Below, in pieces: positions 8,011 to 17,049 of a stretch of 23,151 nt of DNA; positions within the stretch are counted from its first letter, which is position 1, and every line of letters starts with the position of its first letter. The stretch is from a virus. The position numbers were made by a program, and so were the translations under genes. The notes under the pieces are model-generated. The model saw only the letters and a list, made by a program, of their open reading frames with translations, had not been told where the DNA came from and searched no databases. The stretch covers positions 1-23,151 of IMG/VR virus record IMGVR_UViG_3300039159_000196, one strand, 5' to 3'.

Positions 8011-8805
8011 TTATGGCCCAACATCATCGCTTGGTATGATACGCTCGCCTAACGCGTCCCACACATTCTGGTTCCCAGGTGGCTGATCGACCCACCCTGG
8101 ATATTCTGTGATGACACGTGTAGCTAGATCACCTGTCGTTGTGTAGGTAACCGTAGTGTTAACTGGCGCAATGATCGGCACATCAACACGAGTGATGAGA
8201 TTGGCATTTCCAGGATTACCAAACAGGTTCAACTTCAGTGTGAAATCGAACTGGTGAGTCGTAAGCTGAGTTGATCGGAAATCACCTTCATATTCCTGCT
8301 GTGCATTGACAGAATTCAGAATGACTGGCACATCTTGAGTCACGTCCAGCCCAGGCACAGTGTTGATTGACATAATGTAATCTGGCATGAATATTGGTAG
8401 AATCTGTTCGACGACAGAATGCCCATCCAAAGTACCTTTAGTAAGCAGATACATTGAGATCGAAATGTTGTAAGGCGCTGGAGTGAATACACCTAGCACT
8501 GAGCCGTCAGGCTTCTTCCAAGTAACTTTCTGATTCTTAGTATGCACACGCGACCCATCATACGTGTACCCAGTGATCTCGTAGGCAAGCCGAGGGACGG
8601 TGACTCGAACTTGGTGCTCTAAATCAGGGTCTTGATTTACACGTACAAGCATGTTATCCTTTGGCCCATAGTTAATTGGCACGTTGACAGTCTGAACGAT
8701 AGCACCAGAATTGTCACGACGAATCACTTTCAATCTAGAGAACAGCGCACCAAAAGCAATCACCGATTGGCTGATTGTCTGATGAAAGAATTCTTGGTTA
8801 AAAAT
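8011..8805 (-). CDS. gp15: Tail sheath stabiliser gp15, probable ATT start
   Basis: Caps the completed tail and joins it to the head neck. From the only conventional start (GTG at 8763) it would be 250 aa, but the open frame continues upstream and encodes MFNQEFFHQTISQSVIAFGA if initiated at ATT 8805-8803, giving 264 aa against 272 in T4. That N-terminus has the aromatic-rich pattern of T4-type gp15 (MFxxFFxxxxxxxxxxxGxLF). GGAG lies exactly 7 bases before the ATT, whereas GTG 8763 has no ribosome site. No ATG, GTG or TTG is in frame between the GGAG and GTG 8763. Other family features: EQILPIFMPDY in the middle and QFDFTLKLNLFGNP near the C-terminus. Identity is firm; the start is inference. 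Confidence 0.88.
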   Translation of the reverse strand: MFNQEFFHQTISQSVIAFGALFSRLKVIRRDNSGAIVQTVNVPINYGPKDNMLVRVNQDPDLEHQVRVTVPRLAYEITGYTYDGSRVHTKNQKVTWKKPDGSVLGVFTPAPYNISISMYLLTKGTLDGHSVVEQILPIFMPDYIMSINTVPGLDVTQDVPVILNSVNAQQEYEGDFRSTQLTTHQFDFTLKLNLFGNPGNANLITRVDVPIIAPVNTTVTYTTTGDLATRVITEYPGWVDQPPGNQNVWDALGERIIPSDDVGP

Positions 8806-8812
8806 TTTGAAA

Positions 8813-8816
8813 CTCC
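8813..8816 (-). promoter_or_regulatory. Ribosome binding site deciding the gp15 start
   Basis: GGAG on the minus strand, 7 bases before the ATT at 8805. It is the only good Shine-Dalgarno sequence in the gp14-gp15 junction and points to ATT rather than GTG 8763. Confidence 0.6.
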
Positions 8817-8822
8817 AATGTA

Positions 8823-9479
8823 TTAAAACGAGCCGAATGGGTTGCCGGTTTCCACAATAAATGTTGATGCCTTATCAAGCAAGTCTCGGTTATTCTGTGC
8901 ACCTTTAGCAGTCCCTGGGTCCGATCTAACGGACTTACTCTGTGATAACAAATCTTCAAACTCATTGATCTCAGGTGTGTCAGTATTCATGCGCTCAGAA
9001 CTATAAACGAATAACTCAACATTCAGCTTATAAGTGTAGAACTGGCCTAATTGATAGAAAGGCGCTTGGTGATCGACAAACTTAATCTCAAACAACCCTT
9101 TACTGAAGTCAGCATAAATCAAATCACCTTCACTAGGCCTATTAGGTAAGATAGATGTTCCATACTTACCAACTGCATTAGCCCAACCTAACTTGCTAAT
9201 CTGAAAGACTGCTTGACTATCAATTTGAAGTCCAAATTTGGAAGCAAACGCATTTTGACCAGTAAAACCATCAAATGATTCAACATACAAGTCTACTGGG
9301 TATGCATGTTCATAAGTGCTTAACCGATCTTCACCTAAAATCTTATCCTCAGCAAACAAGTTTCTTGGAATGTAAAACATGCCAGGAGTAGAATGAATTT
9401 GAATCGCCTCATGTTGAAGCTTTTCCAAAATCAAATTCTGATTCTGATTATTCTTAGATAACAGTCTTAAGGTGGTCAT
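8823..9479 (-). CDS. gp14: Neck protein gp14
   Basis: A 218-aa protein (T4 gp14 is 256 aa). With gp13 it closes the portal after packaging and provides the tail attachment site. Family features: QHEAIQIHSTPGMFYIPRNL followed by EDKILGEDRLSTYEHAYPVD, the GFTGQNAFASKFGLQIDSQA region, and DHQAPFYQLGQFYTYKLNVE, which matches the gp14 core as I know it. AGGA lies 6 bases before the ATG, and the ATG is only 3 bases past the gp13 TAA, so the two are translated together. Confidence 0.9.
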   Translation of the reverse strand: MTTLRLLSKNNQNQNLILEKLQHEAIQIHSTPGMFYIPRNLFAEDKILGEDRLSTYEHAYPVDLYVESFDGFTGQNAFASKFGLQIDSQAVFQISKLGWANAVGKYGTSILPNRPSEGDLIYADFSKGLFEIKFVDHQAPFYQLGQFYTYKLNVELFVYSSERMNTDTPEINEFEDLLSQSKSVRSDPGTAKGAQNNRDLLDKASTFIVETGNPFGSF

Positions 9480-9482
9480 GAA

Positions 9483-10226
9483 TTATCCTACAAAAAATCC
9501 AAGAGGTGACTGATTGTTAATCATGTTTTCCTCGATGTCGGCGAGCTCTTGCTTTGCTTCATTATAGAGCTCAGACCCATCAATCGTTACGCCACCTGGC
9601 AGACTAATGTTTGAATATTTTTTGTAAGCCATTGCCCACTTCATTTTAATACGAGCGACACAGTAGTCTTTAAACTCACGATTATTATAGAATTTTGTGT
9701 TGGTCTCAGGATCAAGGATTGAGTAGCAGTCAATCATTAAGTAATTACCAATTGACACTCGTTGTGCCCAATTCATATCAATGAATAGTCGTCCAGAATT
9801 TCTATTGAACCGATAAGAGTGCTGGATACTTAGCAGATTTTGCGCTAGTGATAGATGCTGCATCATCTGAGTGTAATAAATCAAATCCGAAGACTGAAGA
9901 TTACGCATCATGTCAGAAGCTCTAAACTGGTATTCAAAGTCGAAGATGTTTGCTTGGGATGAGCTTGTGTTCGTCATTTGGAAAAGAGCGTTCACTCCCC
10001 AAATGTGATCAGGCAACAAGATCGACCCAGTGTCCAAATCATTTTGCGTTACCAAATGTTTGTAGAAGAACCTATCAGAACCATCAAAATAATACTCTTG
10101 AAAGAATTCTAAAGACTCTTCAATCGCATCATCCAACGAGTCTGGGGTGACATCAATCTCAACCAATGGTGCCCCAAGGGATCTTAAGCAATATGCTTGT
10201 AGTTCTTCTTTAGATGAAATGCTCAT
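9483..10226 (-). CDS. gp13: Neck protein gp13
   Basis: A 247-aa protein (T4 gp13 is 309 aa), head-completion/neck component acting with gp14. The N-terminus has the family pattern ELQAYCLRSLGAPLVEIDVT followed by DSLDDAIEESLEFFQEYYFDGS, and a central PDHIWGVNALFQM. The C-terminal part with KDYCVARIKMKWAMAYKKYS and PGGVTIDGSELYNEA is also typical. Its ATG overlaps the TGA of the 76-aa gene (ATGA), and gp14 follows after 3 bases, forming a compact neck operon. Confidence 0.92.
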   Translation of the reverse strand: MSISSKEELQAYCLRSLGAPLVEIDVTPDSLDDAIEESLEFFQEYYFDGSDRFFYKHLVTQNDLDTGSILLPDHIWGVNALFQMTNTSSSQANIFDFEYQFRASDMMRNLQSSDLIYYTQMMQHLSLAQNLLSIQHSYRFNRNSGRLFIDMNWAQRVSIGNYLMIDCYSILDPETNTKFYNNREFKDYCVARIKMKWAMAYKKYSNISLPGGVTIDGSELYNEAKQELADIEENMINNQSPLGFFVG

Positions 10227-10453
10227 TTTGATACCAAAAGTTGAAGTAATTGCTTGATCTCCGACATCTCAGAAGTCAAAGTCTTAACGGTGACATCAAG
10301 CTGAGCAATTTTATTTGCCTCGTTCTTAACTCTATCTGCCTCAGCGGCTGCTCGATAGAAGGCAGAGTTGTCATTTACAATGATCGCCCCATTCCCATCC
10401 CGCAAAATGTTTGGGATGACACGACCATTTTCATCTTGAATGACACTGCTCAT
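10223..10453 (-). CDS. Small coiled-coil protein at the fibritin position
   Basis: A 76-aa protein. Residues 1-30 (MSSVIQDENGRVIPN...) look like a short beta hairpin; from about residue 34 to the end there is a continuous amphipathic helix with heptads (RVKNEANKIAQLDVTVKTL, then MSEIKQLLQLLV), typical of a small coiled coil that could trimerise. Not assigned to a named family. It lies directly before gp13, where T4 carries the long coiled-coil fibritin gene wac, so a collar/neck or tail-fibre attachment role is possible but unproven. TAATG overlap with the upstream 872-aa gene and ATGA overlap with gp13. Confidence 0.75.
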   Translation of the reverse strand: MSSVIQDENGRVIPNILRDGNGAIIVNDNSAFYRAAAEADRVKNEANKIAQLDVTVKTLTSEMSEIKQLLQLLVSK

Positions 10454-13071
10454 TAGGTTGCCAGAATGATTACGCGATAACTATTTATCGTTGGAACAAT
10501 CATCCGGTTTGTACTGCGAAGTACAAGTTTGATGTCGTACACATCGAACGGTGGCAAGTCAGGTGTAGTGAAAGTGTAATCGAGTTGTTCTGTCGGTGTT
10601 CTAGACCGATTCCGTTCAACTTCGCAACTCATTTTTGTCCAATTTTGATTAGTATGAATAAGACTGTTAGAAGTCAGTGAGGTGCGAATGTACACATCAA
10701 CATTGGATTCTGGCATTGAAATAGCCGTAAGAATGACTTGAGCTCCCTTTGAAACCTGGGCAAGCTGAAACTGCTTTGTAAGATACTTTGAACGAGCTGA
10801 ACCACCACTTGGTAATAGTTCTGAGTTAAAAGGACCAATACCTAAGATGCCAATAGCATTTTGGGTGCCGCCAGTTATGGTAATATTTGGAGTACGTAAG
10901 TAACCAGAACCCGGTGTAACAAGATTCAAAGAAGTCACCGTACCACCAACAATATTACCAGTCACAACAGCCTGAACTCCGCCCGCAATATGCGGTGGGT
11001 CAACTATGACAGAAATGTTTCCAACTGTAAAACCAGTCCCAAAATTTGATCCGACTATAGTTGCACTAATCACAGATGCAGATGCGTTAGACGAAGTTAA
11101 ATCTTCATCATTAGTTTGATTGTTGATAATATAAGCATATGTGGATAACTTAGGTTGCTCAGAGACAACTATAAGAGGAGACACATTAGGGTTAGATGAA
11201 GACATTTTCAATAACACTGATGTACCTGCTGGTTCAATTGAATTATTGATGTTTGCAATTGAATTTTGCGGTGACACTAAAATTGATGGGGATTTTGGTT
11301 CATAGTAACCATCTTCGATAGTCGTTGCTGGAGAAACCGTATAAGTCTCTGATGTGGTGATAAGATCCGTTGAAATGCTGCATTCTGCAGGAACGTGTGT
11401 AACCACTTGTGGTTGATAACCAGCCACAATATTGTTAGTCGTTAACACGAAGATGGATTCACATACCAACTTGGCTTGTACTTCCATGTTAGCAGTATGA
11501 GTACCTAGAACGGTGACCGTAGGTGCAACCGTATAACCGCTACCAACGTTAGTTAGATTGATTGCTACGATTTTGCCACCAACGATGACAGGTACTGCCT
11601 GAGCTGGTGATGTGAAAATACCACCAGATATTTGAACGCTGCAGTCAAGTGTGTTGTATCCTGTGCCGCCGTCATCGACAATAATTTCATTAACAAAACC
11701 TGGACACGCTAAAGTCCCATCTGATGTTGCGACTGACGCACACTGGAATGAAAACACATAATCAGAAATTAATGTTATGCTAAAATTACCAGTCAAATTT
11801 GCTTTTGGGATACCTCTAAATACGCCGCCTTCTTTAGCAGCAAGAGTAATCACATCGTTGGTTTTCATGCCGTGCTGATGCATTGTGCATACTGTAATAG
11901 TGTTGCTTCCAGCTTTTACTAAAAAGTTTGAACCCATTAATAACAACGGTGTCGCTTTTGCTATAAATTTTATAGAAGATGTAGTCGATGAAGTATCAAA
12001 TTTTGCTTGGTTAAGTGTAAACTTAATGTCTTCTGATTGCTCAGCGGTCCATGTAAAATCATTTTGCGATTTGAACATAGAACCTAGGAATGGCTGTTCA
12101 AAAATGATCAGATTATTTTCAAGAGCTCTCTCACCTATTTTTGACGTATAGATGTTATAGCCACTAGAATTTGACCGTACGACGAAACAATAATCAGAAT
12201 TTTCTTTAAGATAAAGCGGAATATCAAATGTGAATCGTGTTGCGACAGATGAATTTGCCGACACATTTACTGAAGCTGGTTTCAGTGTGCATGTTGCGAA
12301 TGGGTTTACTAGAGAACGCCCCGGATAGCCATTCACCATTTCGCGAATTTCAACCCAAACTGGAAGTGTAGTATCTTTGGTAGCAAAGAATAGGTCTAGT
12401 GATGTTATAAACACTCCACCAGATACCCCATGAGTAAAGAATGATTGTGCAAGCGGGTCAGCTGGACCTCGACCAGTATTTCGTTGCACTTGCTGAAATG
12501 TAGTCGTTGTAGTTATAGTTGTGACTTCATCAATGACATCAGCTGGTGGTGGGTCAATGATGTTTAGGGTGATCGTTTGTAGTGAGTCATGAGTAGTCTT
12601 GTAGGTTTCTTTAACACCTTGAGTGCTATAAGTGGCTGATGCAGACCCAACCATTGACCCAGGAACTGTAGACGTGTCTAAGATGGCTGTGTCTTGCAAC
12701 CTTAATACGCGTTGACCAGTTCTAAATTTATTACCTTTAATAGTGAATGTTGCGTTAAGCTGACCAGTAGCATCAGTGATAAGTGGATCGCCCATGGCTT
12801 TACCATTTTGCTGCATCCATTCGCCAACAGCTTCACCATCAAAAAAAGCATATAGTCTAGTATTAGGCTTAGTGTCTACAACATTCACATTCACCACATT
12901 TGATCGAATCCAAGCAATTGGTGTAGACCCAACCAGATCAGTACGAGATGTAGTGATCGTTGAAGATTGCGCATTGGATGTGAATGCCTGCGTGGTGTTT
13001 ATCTGAGAACCGGGTAGATTACCAGCATTTGTAGGGTTGCCCCAAAAGGTGTTACCTTCTTGATTAGCCAT
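10453..13071 (-). CDS. Large tail/baseplate structural protein
   Basis: An 872-aa virion protein of a kind seen in marine T4-like phages. Its most recognisable part is residues about 205-315: DPLAQSFFTHGVSGGVFITS, LDLFFATKDTTLPVWVEIRE, MVNGYPGRS and KENSDYCFVVRSNSSGYNIY, a beta-sandwich region often seen in baseplate or fibre-associated proteins. G-[ST]-G-[YF] repeats occur at 469-472, 510-513, 678-681 and 721-724. The C-terminus (LTKQFQLAQVSKGAQVILTA onwards) is another beta domain. It occupies the T4 region of genes 11/12 before the neck genes, but I do not equate it with either. A late-promoter-like box lies 153 bases upstream in the preceding gene. Expected location: baseplate or tail tip. 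Confidence 0.85.
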   Translation of the reverse strand: MANQEGNTFWGNPTNAGNLPGSQINTTQAFTSNAQSSTITTSRTDLVGSTPIAWIRSNVVNVNVVDTKPNTRLYAFFDGEAVGEWMQQNGKAMGDPLITDATGQLNATFTIKGNKFRTGQRVLRLQDTAILDTSTVPGSMVGSASATYSTQGVKETYKTTHDSLQTITLNIIDPPPADVIDEVTTITTTTTFQQVQRNTGRGPADPLAQSFFTHGVSGGVFITSLDLFFATKDTTLPVWVEIREMVNGYPGRSLVNPFATCTLKPASVNVSANSSVATRFTFDIPLYLKENSDYCFVVRSNSSGYNIYTSKIGERALENNLIIFEQPFLGSMFKSQNDFTWTAEQSEDIKFTLNQAKFDTSSTTSSIKFIAKATPLLLMGSNFLVKAGSNTITVCTMHQHGMKTNDVITLAAKEGGVFRGIPKANLTGNFSITLISDYVFSFQCASVATSDGTLACPGFVNEIIVDDGGTGYNTLDCSVQISGGIFTSPAQAVPVIVGGKIVAINLTNVGSGYTVAPTVTVLGTHTANMEVQAKLVCESIFVLTTNNIVAGYQPQVVTHVPAECSISTDLITTSETYTVSPATTIEDGYYEPKSPSILVSPQNSIANINNSIEPAGTSVLLKMSSSNPNVSPLIVVSEQPKLSTYAYIINNQTNDEDLTSSNASASVISATIVGSNFGTGFTVGNISVIVDPPHIAGGVQAVVTGNIVGGTVTSLNLVTPGSGYLRTPNITITGGTQNAIGILGIGPFNSELLPSGGSARSKYLTKQFQLAQVSKGAQVILTAISMPESNVDVYIRTSLTSNSLIHTNQNWTKMSCEVERNRSRTPTEQLDYTFTTPDLPPFDVYDIKLVLRSTNRMIVPTINSYRVIILAT
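10482..10489 (-). promoter_or_regulatory. T4-type late promoter, GATAAATA
   Basis: NATAAATA box inside the last codons of the 872-aa gene, 29 bases before the 76-aa ATG; it would drive the 76-aa/gp13/gp14/gp15/gp17 unit. Confidence 0.6.
10837..11070 (-). repeat. G-[ST]-G-[YF] beta repeats in the 872-aa protein, second cluster
   Basis: Codons for about residues 668-745, with GTGF at 678-681 and GSGY at 721-724; same unit type as in sheath and gp8-like protein. A first cluster (GTGY 469-472, GSGY 510-513) lies at about 11452-11694. Confidence 0.6.
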
Positions 13072-13080
13072 TTACATCTT

Positions 13081-16000
13081 TCAGTTTAGAATTCGGGCAG
13101 TGGCCCCGAGAGCTTTAAGGGCATACTTGAATAGAATATGCGCACCGGTTTTAGCACCGATTTGCTTGGATGCTTCAGCCAACATCCAAGTAGTGAATTT
13201 CATATTGATACGTCCGACAGCTTTATTTATAATATAGATACCATACATAACATTTGCGTCTGAAATATAAGATTCAAAACAAGCTGTGATGCCAGCTTGA
13301 TCGATGTAGCCCGCCTCAAATGCTAGCAGAGCACCAGCTGGGTCACCGATGATAGAAGTCGTACCATACCCATTGACTTGATAAGTGTAATCACCATCAG
13401 TCCAAAGATTGTACACATAATCAACTCGATCATATGATTCAACCCATACTGCTAGTTGGCTAACATCTTTAAGCCATGGGTATATAGACTTGGTCTTTTT
13501 AAGGTTAGCCGAGCTAAGCTGTCCGTCAATATATAGCGGGTGATCATCTGTCGCGAAAGGAGACATAATTTTATCAGGTGAGTACAACTTAGAATCAGGT
13601 CTCATTTTGACATGTTCTAGCAACTTGACTTGATTAATCCGAAGACCTGATGCAGAGAGAACCATGTCACCAATAACTACGTCTTCGATTGCTCTCAAGC
13701 TTCCGTCAGCCATAGTGACTTTAGAACCAGCGATGAAACAGCCGCTTGAACTAGATGATGACACCGGTGGTGGAGGTGGTGGTAATGATGTGACAGACAC
13801 TACACGACCATTGAGTGAGGATTGAACTGTTGTAGAAACAGAAGTCCCAACTATTTGCGAAGTGCTATTCCAAAATGTCCCAGTATCGCCAACGGAGACT
13901 GCAACGTTTTTAGTTACTTTATTGATAATTGGAGGCGGCGCCGGAGAAAATTGTACTAGAGCACCAACCGGCTGCGGCTGCCACCCAAATGGGCGATGCA
14001 CGACGATGGTCTGTGACTTAGTGTCATTAGTTTGCGCAGGAAGATAATCGTAATCAATCCAGTTATCAAATGATGGTGTTAATCTCATCAACCCAGTCCA
14101 ACCAAATGACATGAATGGGTTAATGTTTGTAGTTCGCGATGAAAATGGCTGTTTAGCAAATTCAACTGTAGTGTAAGGCAATGTGTGAACAACATTACTT
14201 GTACTAAGTCTAGTATTTGTGGCCTCAGTCAAAGTAAGGTCAACAAGCTGACGCTCAATTGTAGGGATTAATCCACCAGCGGCATAAGAAGTTGTAAACT
14301 CTGGATTTTTAATATCAGAAATAGTGTCTGGGTTATCGAAAGTATCGACCAAATATCCAGACTTGAATCTGCTCAAACCAGTTGCGGCATCAATCACATC
14401 ATAATTGATAGTTGATTTTTCCGATTGTGTTAGAAGTGTAAAATCTTCAATGTTCATGACACGAGATTCAAGCTTACCGATCTCAGCCATCGTGTACCCA
14501 CGATTATTTGTGGCTTCCAAATAAATCTCATCAAGTTTTGAAGTGTACGCAGGAATGTACATCTTAGCTAGTATGATCGCATTCATAGGTATGACTGGCA
14601 ATTGAGGATTTTCCCCAGGTGCACCAGTTACCACACTAACCTTACTAGATGGGTCCATCACCACAGCAGCTATTTGCGGTACATAGAAAGAAATTGTACT
14701 AGAAAAACGCGATTCAGGTATGATTAGCTCAGATGTGCTGATGTAACCTGTGCTAGTATCATTTTCACGTGGGCGAAAGTCGATACAGGTAGCTAAGTCA
14801 TATGTAGTACCATCTGTTGGTGATTTGAATGATGGTATAGTTTCATAGCGACCATTAAGTGCAGTCGTGTAAGACTCAGGCCCAAAGAAATCACCGCTAC
14901 CACTATGTGTGAAATAATCATACACTACAGTCAATGTGCCAGTGACAGGCAGACCAACTAGAACTAACCTACCACGTAGATAAGCATAATCCCTTTGCCC
15001 ATTGTCAAGTACATATCGATCAGTAACATTGCCAAGAGTGGTTGACACTACAGAAATTAAACGATAAACATCTGCTTCCTTTAGCATAACAATAGGACCA
15101 ACCGCCAATCCTGTTTCAGTTTTTGGTGGAGCAAGAGCTTTGGTTTTACTAACTATATTTACTTTAGAGCAAGCAACGACTGCTTGAATTGGTAACCCTG
15201 CAGCCCAAGTGCCGCTAACAGTTATAGCTGTTCCAGGACCATTCAATGTCAGACCTGTACTTTGAACACCTGTTGGGCCAACGATAATGAAATTTCCAGC
15301 CTCTAACGGATCAATTGTAATGCCTGTCACGTTACCAATAGACAAAGTAGCACTATTAAGTGTCGTGGATGCTGATATAGACTTATAGACTTTATAAGAC
15401 ACATTAGTCGTACCGACTGTTTTCAATGCTGGAATGTTTAATGGGATTACTGATGAATTCCCAAGGTAATTACCAACAGTTGTGACCGTCGCAACAGTAG
15501 CTGAACCAGCAGAGCTTACGATTAAGTCATTAACGATCGGGATTGAGTTAGCACCACTTCTATAAACATACATCTCACCAAGTGTTTTGTCCCATTTCCA
15601 AACGATGGCTGATCTAGACAAACCAGTAACCGTGATAGTGCTATCTTTAACAAAGTTAACACCTGAGCTTGGTACACTAAATTTATGAAGAACTTTACCA
15701 ATGCTTGCTCCTATAGCAGACTTCATGTAACCTACACTTGTCAAGGAAGCCCCACCTGTCATCACAACATCAGTAATGAAAAACTTATAAATCCAATTCT
15801 GATTGACATCATTAGCGTCTTGGAAATCAACCGCGATGACTTTTGCAGTTCCAACTTCAGTACCACCAACATAAGAAAATAATTTGACCGTCTCTCTTGC
15901 ATTAGTGTCAGGTAATTTAAGAATGTCTGACACATATAGGAACTGACCAAACGATGGTGTAATCGTGATTGCTCGTGTTTTTACGTGATCAGCCGTTCTG

Positions 16001-17040
16001 GCTTTAGCAACAGCAAACGCTGACTTGGCCAATAATTCAGTTTCAAATCCTTTAATGTAAGCTTTACCTGGCGCTACATTTACAGCAAATAAAGATGAGT
16101 CTCCACCCTGAGCTTCATTAAACAGACCAGTATTGAATCTGGTTTTAAGGTGTTCTCGGATAGAAACATCAAGACCATTAGCTACATAATCACCAGACTC
16201 ATCGTATGTACGACGAGCTAGGGATTTTTCCAATTCGTTGTACTTGGCAAACCTAGCATGCTCTTCCAGAATACCGTCACGGAATCGCATCAGTTCAATA
16301 TAATCTTCAGTCACATTCGAACCAACATCATTTAATACTGGCAATGACGTCATAATCAGAGACAACTTGAAGCGGTCCGCACCTGGTGCCGAAAAGTTAT
16401 ATGAACCGTTAGCTGGGTCTAATAGTGTGGTGTCAAGGTCGGAGTTAATGACTTCTTCAATAATTTGGAGCAACACATGGCAGCTAGGAGTTGTTGTGTA
16501 CTTACCGATCACAACAGTTTGTTTTGCGACATTAGCAAAGATGCCATTTACATAGTAAACGCCGTCGGTTATAGATGCTACAGACCCTAAACCGGTAGAA
16601 TTGTTAGATGCAGCATAAAGCGTTGTTGAGCCAATAGTCAAAGGCTCGCCATCAAGAAATGCACCTGAGCCTGACATATAACCAACATACAATGTGTCTG
16701 GGTCAGTGTCAATTGCCTTTGTAGCCAATTTGATAACTGCAACCACACCTGAAGTAGACCCGGTAATTTTTTCACCAATTAGAGATGTTACATCAAGCAA
16801 CCCGGTTGGCTGCAACTTAACATACGGAACCGCCAAATCGGAGTAACTGTTGCCAGGCACAACCAACGATCCTTGACGAAATACATGATTGCCAAACGAC
16901 TTAACTTGGTTTTGCAGAATGCTTTGGATTTGTGTCAACTCTCGGGCTTGGACAGAATATCCAGGCTTGAATAAGATCTTATAGTAATCCTTATCGGCCG
17001 AGTAGTCATCAAAGTATGGGCTGTAATTAAATGTGGTCAT
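13081..17040 (-). CDS. DUF4815-type baseplate protein with C-terminal Hint domain
   Basis: A 1319-aa protein. The N-terminus (NYSPYFDDYSADKDYYKILF, then PGYSVQARELTQIQSILQNQ and FGNHVFRQGSLVVPG) is the hallmark of DUF4815 virion proteins of T4-like marine phages, which lie in the baseplate gene cluster. Long beta-rich middle. Near the end come six Pro (1087-1092), Val, six Ser (1094-1099) and Gly1100, then a Hint domain starting at Cys1101: CFIAGSKVTMADGS with GDMVLS, TDDHPLY with His1167, and a late strand VYNLWTDGDYTYQVNGYG. A roughly 90-residue helical tail follows. Hint domains cleave at the residue before the Cys, so self-release of residues 1-1100 is plausible. No terminal Asn splice block is evident, so protein splicing is unlikely. 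It sits between gp8-like and 872-aa genes. Confidence 0.9.
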   Translation of the reverse strand: MTTFNYSPYFDDYSADKDYYKILFKPGYSVQARELTQIQSILQNQVKSFGNHVFRQGSLVVPGNSYSDLAVPYVKLQPTGLLDVTSLIGEKITGSTSGVVAVIKLATKAIDTDPDTLYVGYMSGSGAFLDGEPLTIGSTTLYAASNNSTGLGSVASITDGVYYVNGIFANVAKQTVVIGKYTTTPSCHVLLQIIEEVINSDLDTTLLDPANGSYNFSAPGADRFKLSLIMTSLPVLNDVGSNVTEDYIELMRFRDGILEEHARFAKYNELEKSLARRTYDESGDYVANGLDVSIREHLKTRFNTGLFNEAQGGDSSLFAVNVAPGKAYIKGFETELLAKSAFAVAKARTADHVKTRAITITPSFGQFLYVSDILKLPDTNARETVKLFSYVGGTEVGTAKVIAVDFQDANDVNQNWIYKFFITDVVMTGGASLTSVGYMKSAIGASIGKVLHKFSVPSSGVNFVKDSTITVTGLSRSAIVWKWDKTLGEMYVYRSGANSIPIVNDLIVSSAGSATVATVTTVGNYLGNSSVIPLNIPALKTVGTTNVSYKVYKSISASTTLNSATLSIGNVTGITIDPLEAGNFIIVGPTGVQSTGLTLNGPGTAITVSGTWAAGLPIQAVVACSKVNIVSKTKALAPPKTETGLAVGPIVMLKEADVYRLISVVSTTLGNVTDRYVLDNGQRDYAYLRGRLVLVGLPVTGTLTVVYDYFTHSGSGDFFGPESYTTALNGRYETIPSFKSPTDGTTYDLATCIDFRPRENDTSTGYISTSELIIPESRFSSTISFYVPQIAAVVMDPSSKVSVVTGAPGENPQLPVIPMNAIILAKMYIPAYTSKLDEIYLEATNNRGYTMAEIGKLESRVMNIEDFTLLTQSEKSTINYDVIDAATGLSRFKSGYLVDTFDNPDTISDIKNPEFTTSYAAGGLIPTIERQLVDLTLTEATNTRLSTSNVVHTLPYTTVEFAKQPFSSRTTNINPFMSFGWTGLMRLTPSFDNWIDYDYLPAQTNDTKSQTIVVHRPFGWQPQPVGALVQFSPAPPPIINKVTKNVAVSVGDTGTFWNSTSQIVGTSVSTTVQSSLNGRVVSVTSLPPPPPPVSSSSSSGCFIAGSKVTMADGSLRAIEDVVIGDMVLSASGLRINQVKLLEHVKMRPDSKLYSPDKIMSPFATDDHPLYIDGQLSSANLKKTKSIYPWLKDVSQLAVWVESYDRVDYVYNLWTDGDYTYQVNGYGTTSIIGDPAGALLAFEAGYIDQAGITACFESYISDANVMYGIYIINKAVGRINMKFTTWMLAEASKQIGAKTGAHILFKYALKALGATARILN
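13224..13231 (-). promoter_or_regulatory. Possible late promoter inside the Hint-protein gene, TATAAATA
   Basis: Perfect T4 late box on the minus strand, within codons ATT ATA AAT AAA, 153 bases before the 872-aa ATG. It could drive that gene, which otherwise lacks a nearby late box; a chance match in coding sequence is possible. Confidence 0.5.
13351..13740 (-). other. Hint (hedgehog/intein-type) autoprocessing domain
   Basis: Codons for about residues 1101-1230 of the DUF4815-type protein. Catalytic Cys1101 is encoded by TGT at 13740-13738 and follows a Pro6/Val/Ser6/Gly linker. Block A (CFIAGSKVTM...IGDMVLS), block B (ATDDHPLY, His1167) and the late strand block (YNLWTDGDYTYQVNG) are present in order. 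Confidence 0.8.
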
Positions 17041-17049
17041 ATCGGCTTT

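Noticed and set aside
8761-8763. GTG at 8763 as the gp15 start
   Set aside because: No Shine-Dalgarno sequence before it and it would remove the conserved N-terminal segment encoded upstream.
13081-13740. A splicing intein in the DUF4815-type protein
   Set aside because: There is no C-terminal His-Asn/Cys-Ser-Thr splice junction and no recognisable C-extein continuing the protein; a cleaving Hint domain fits better.
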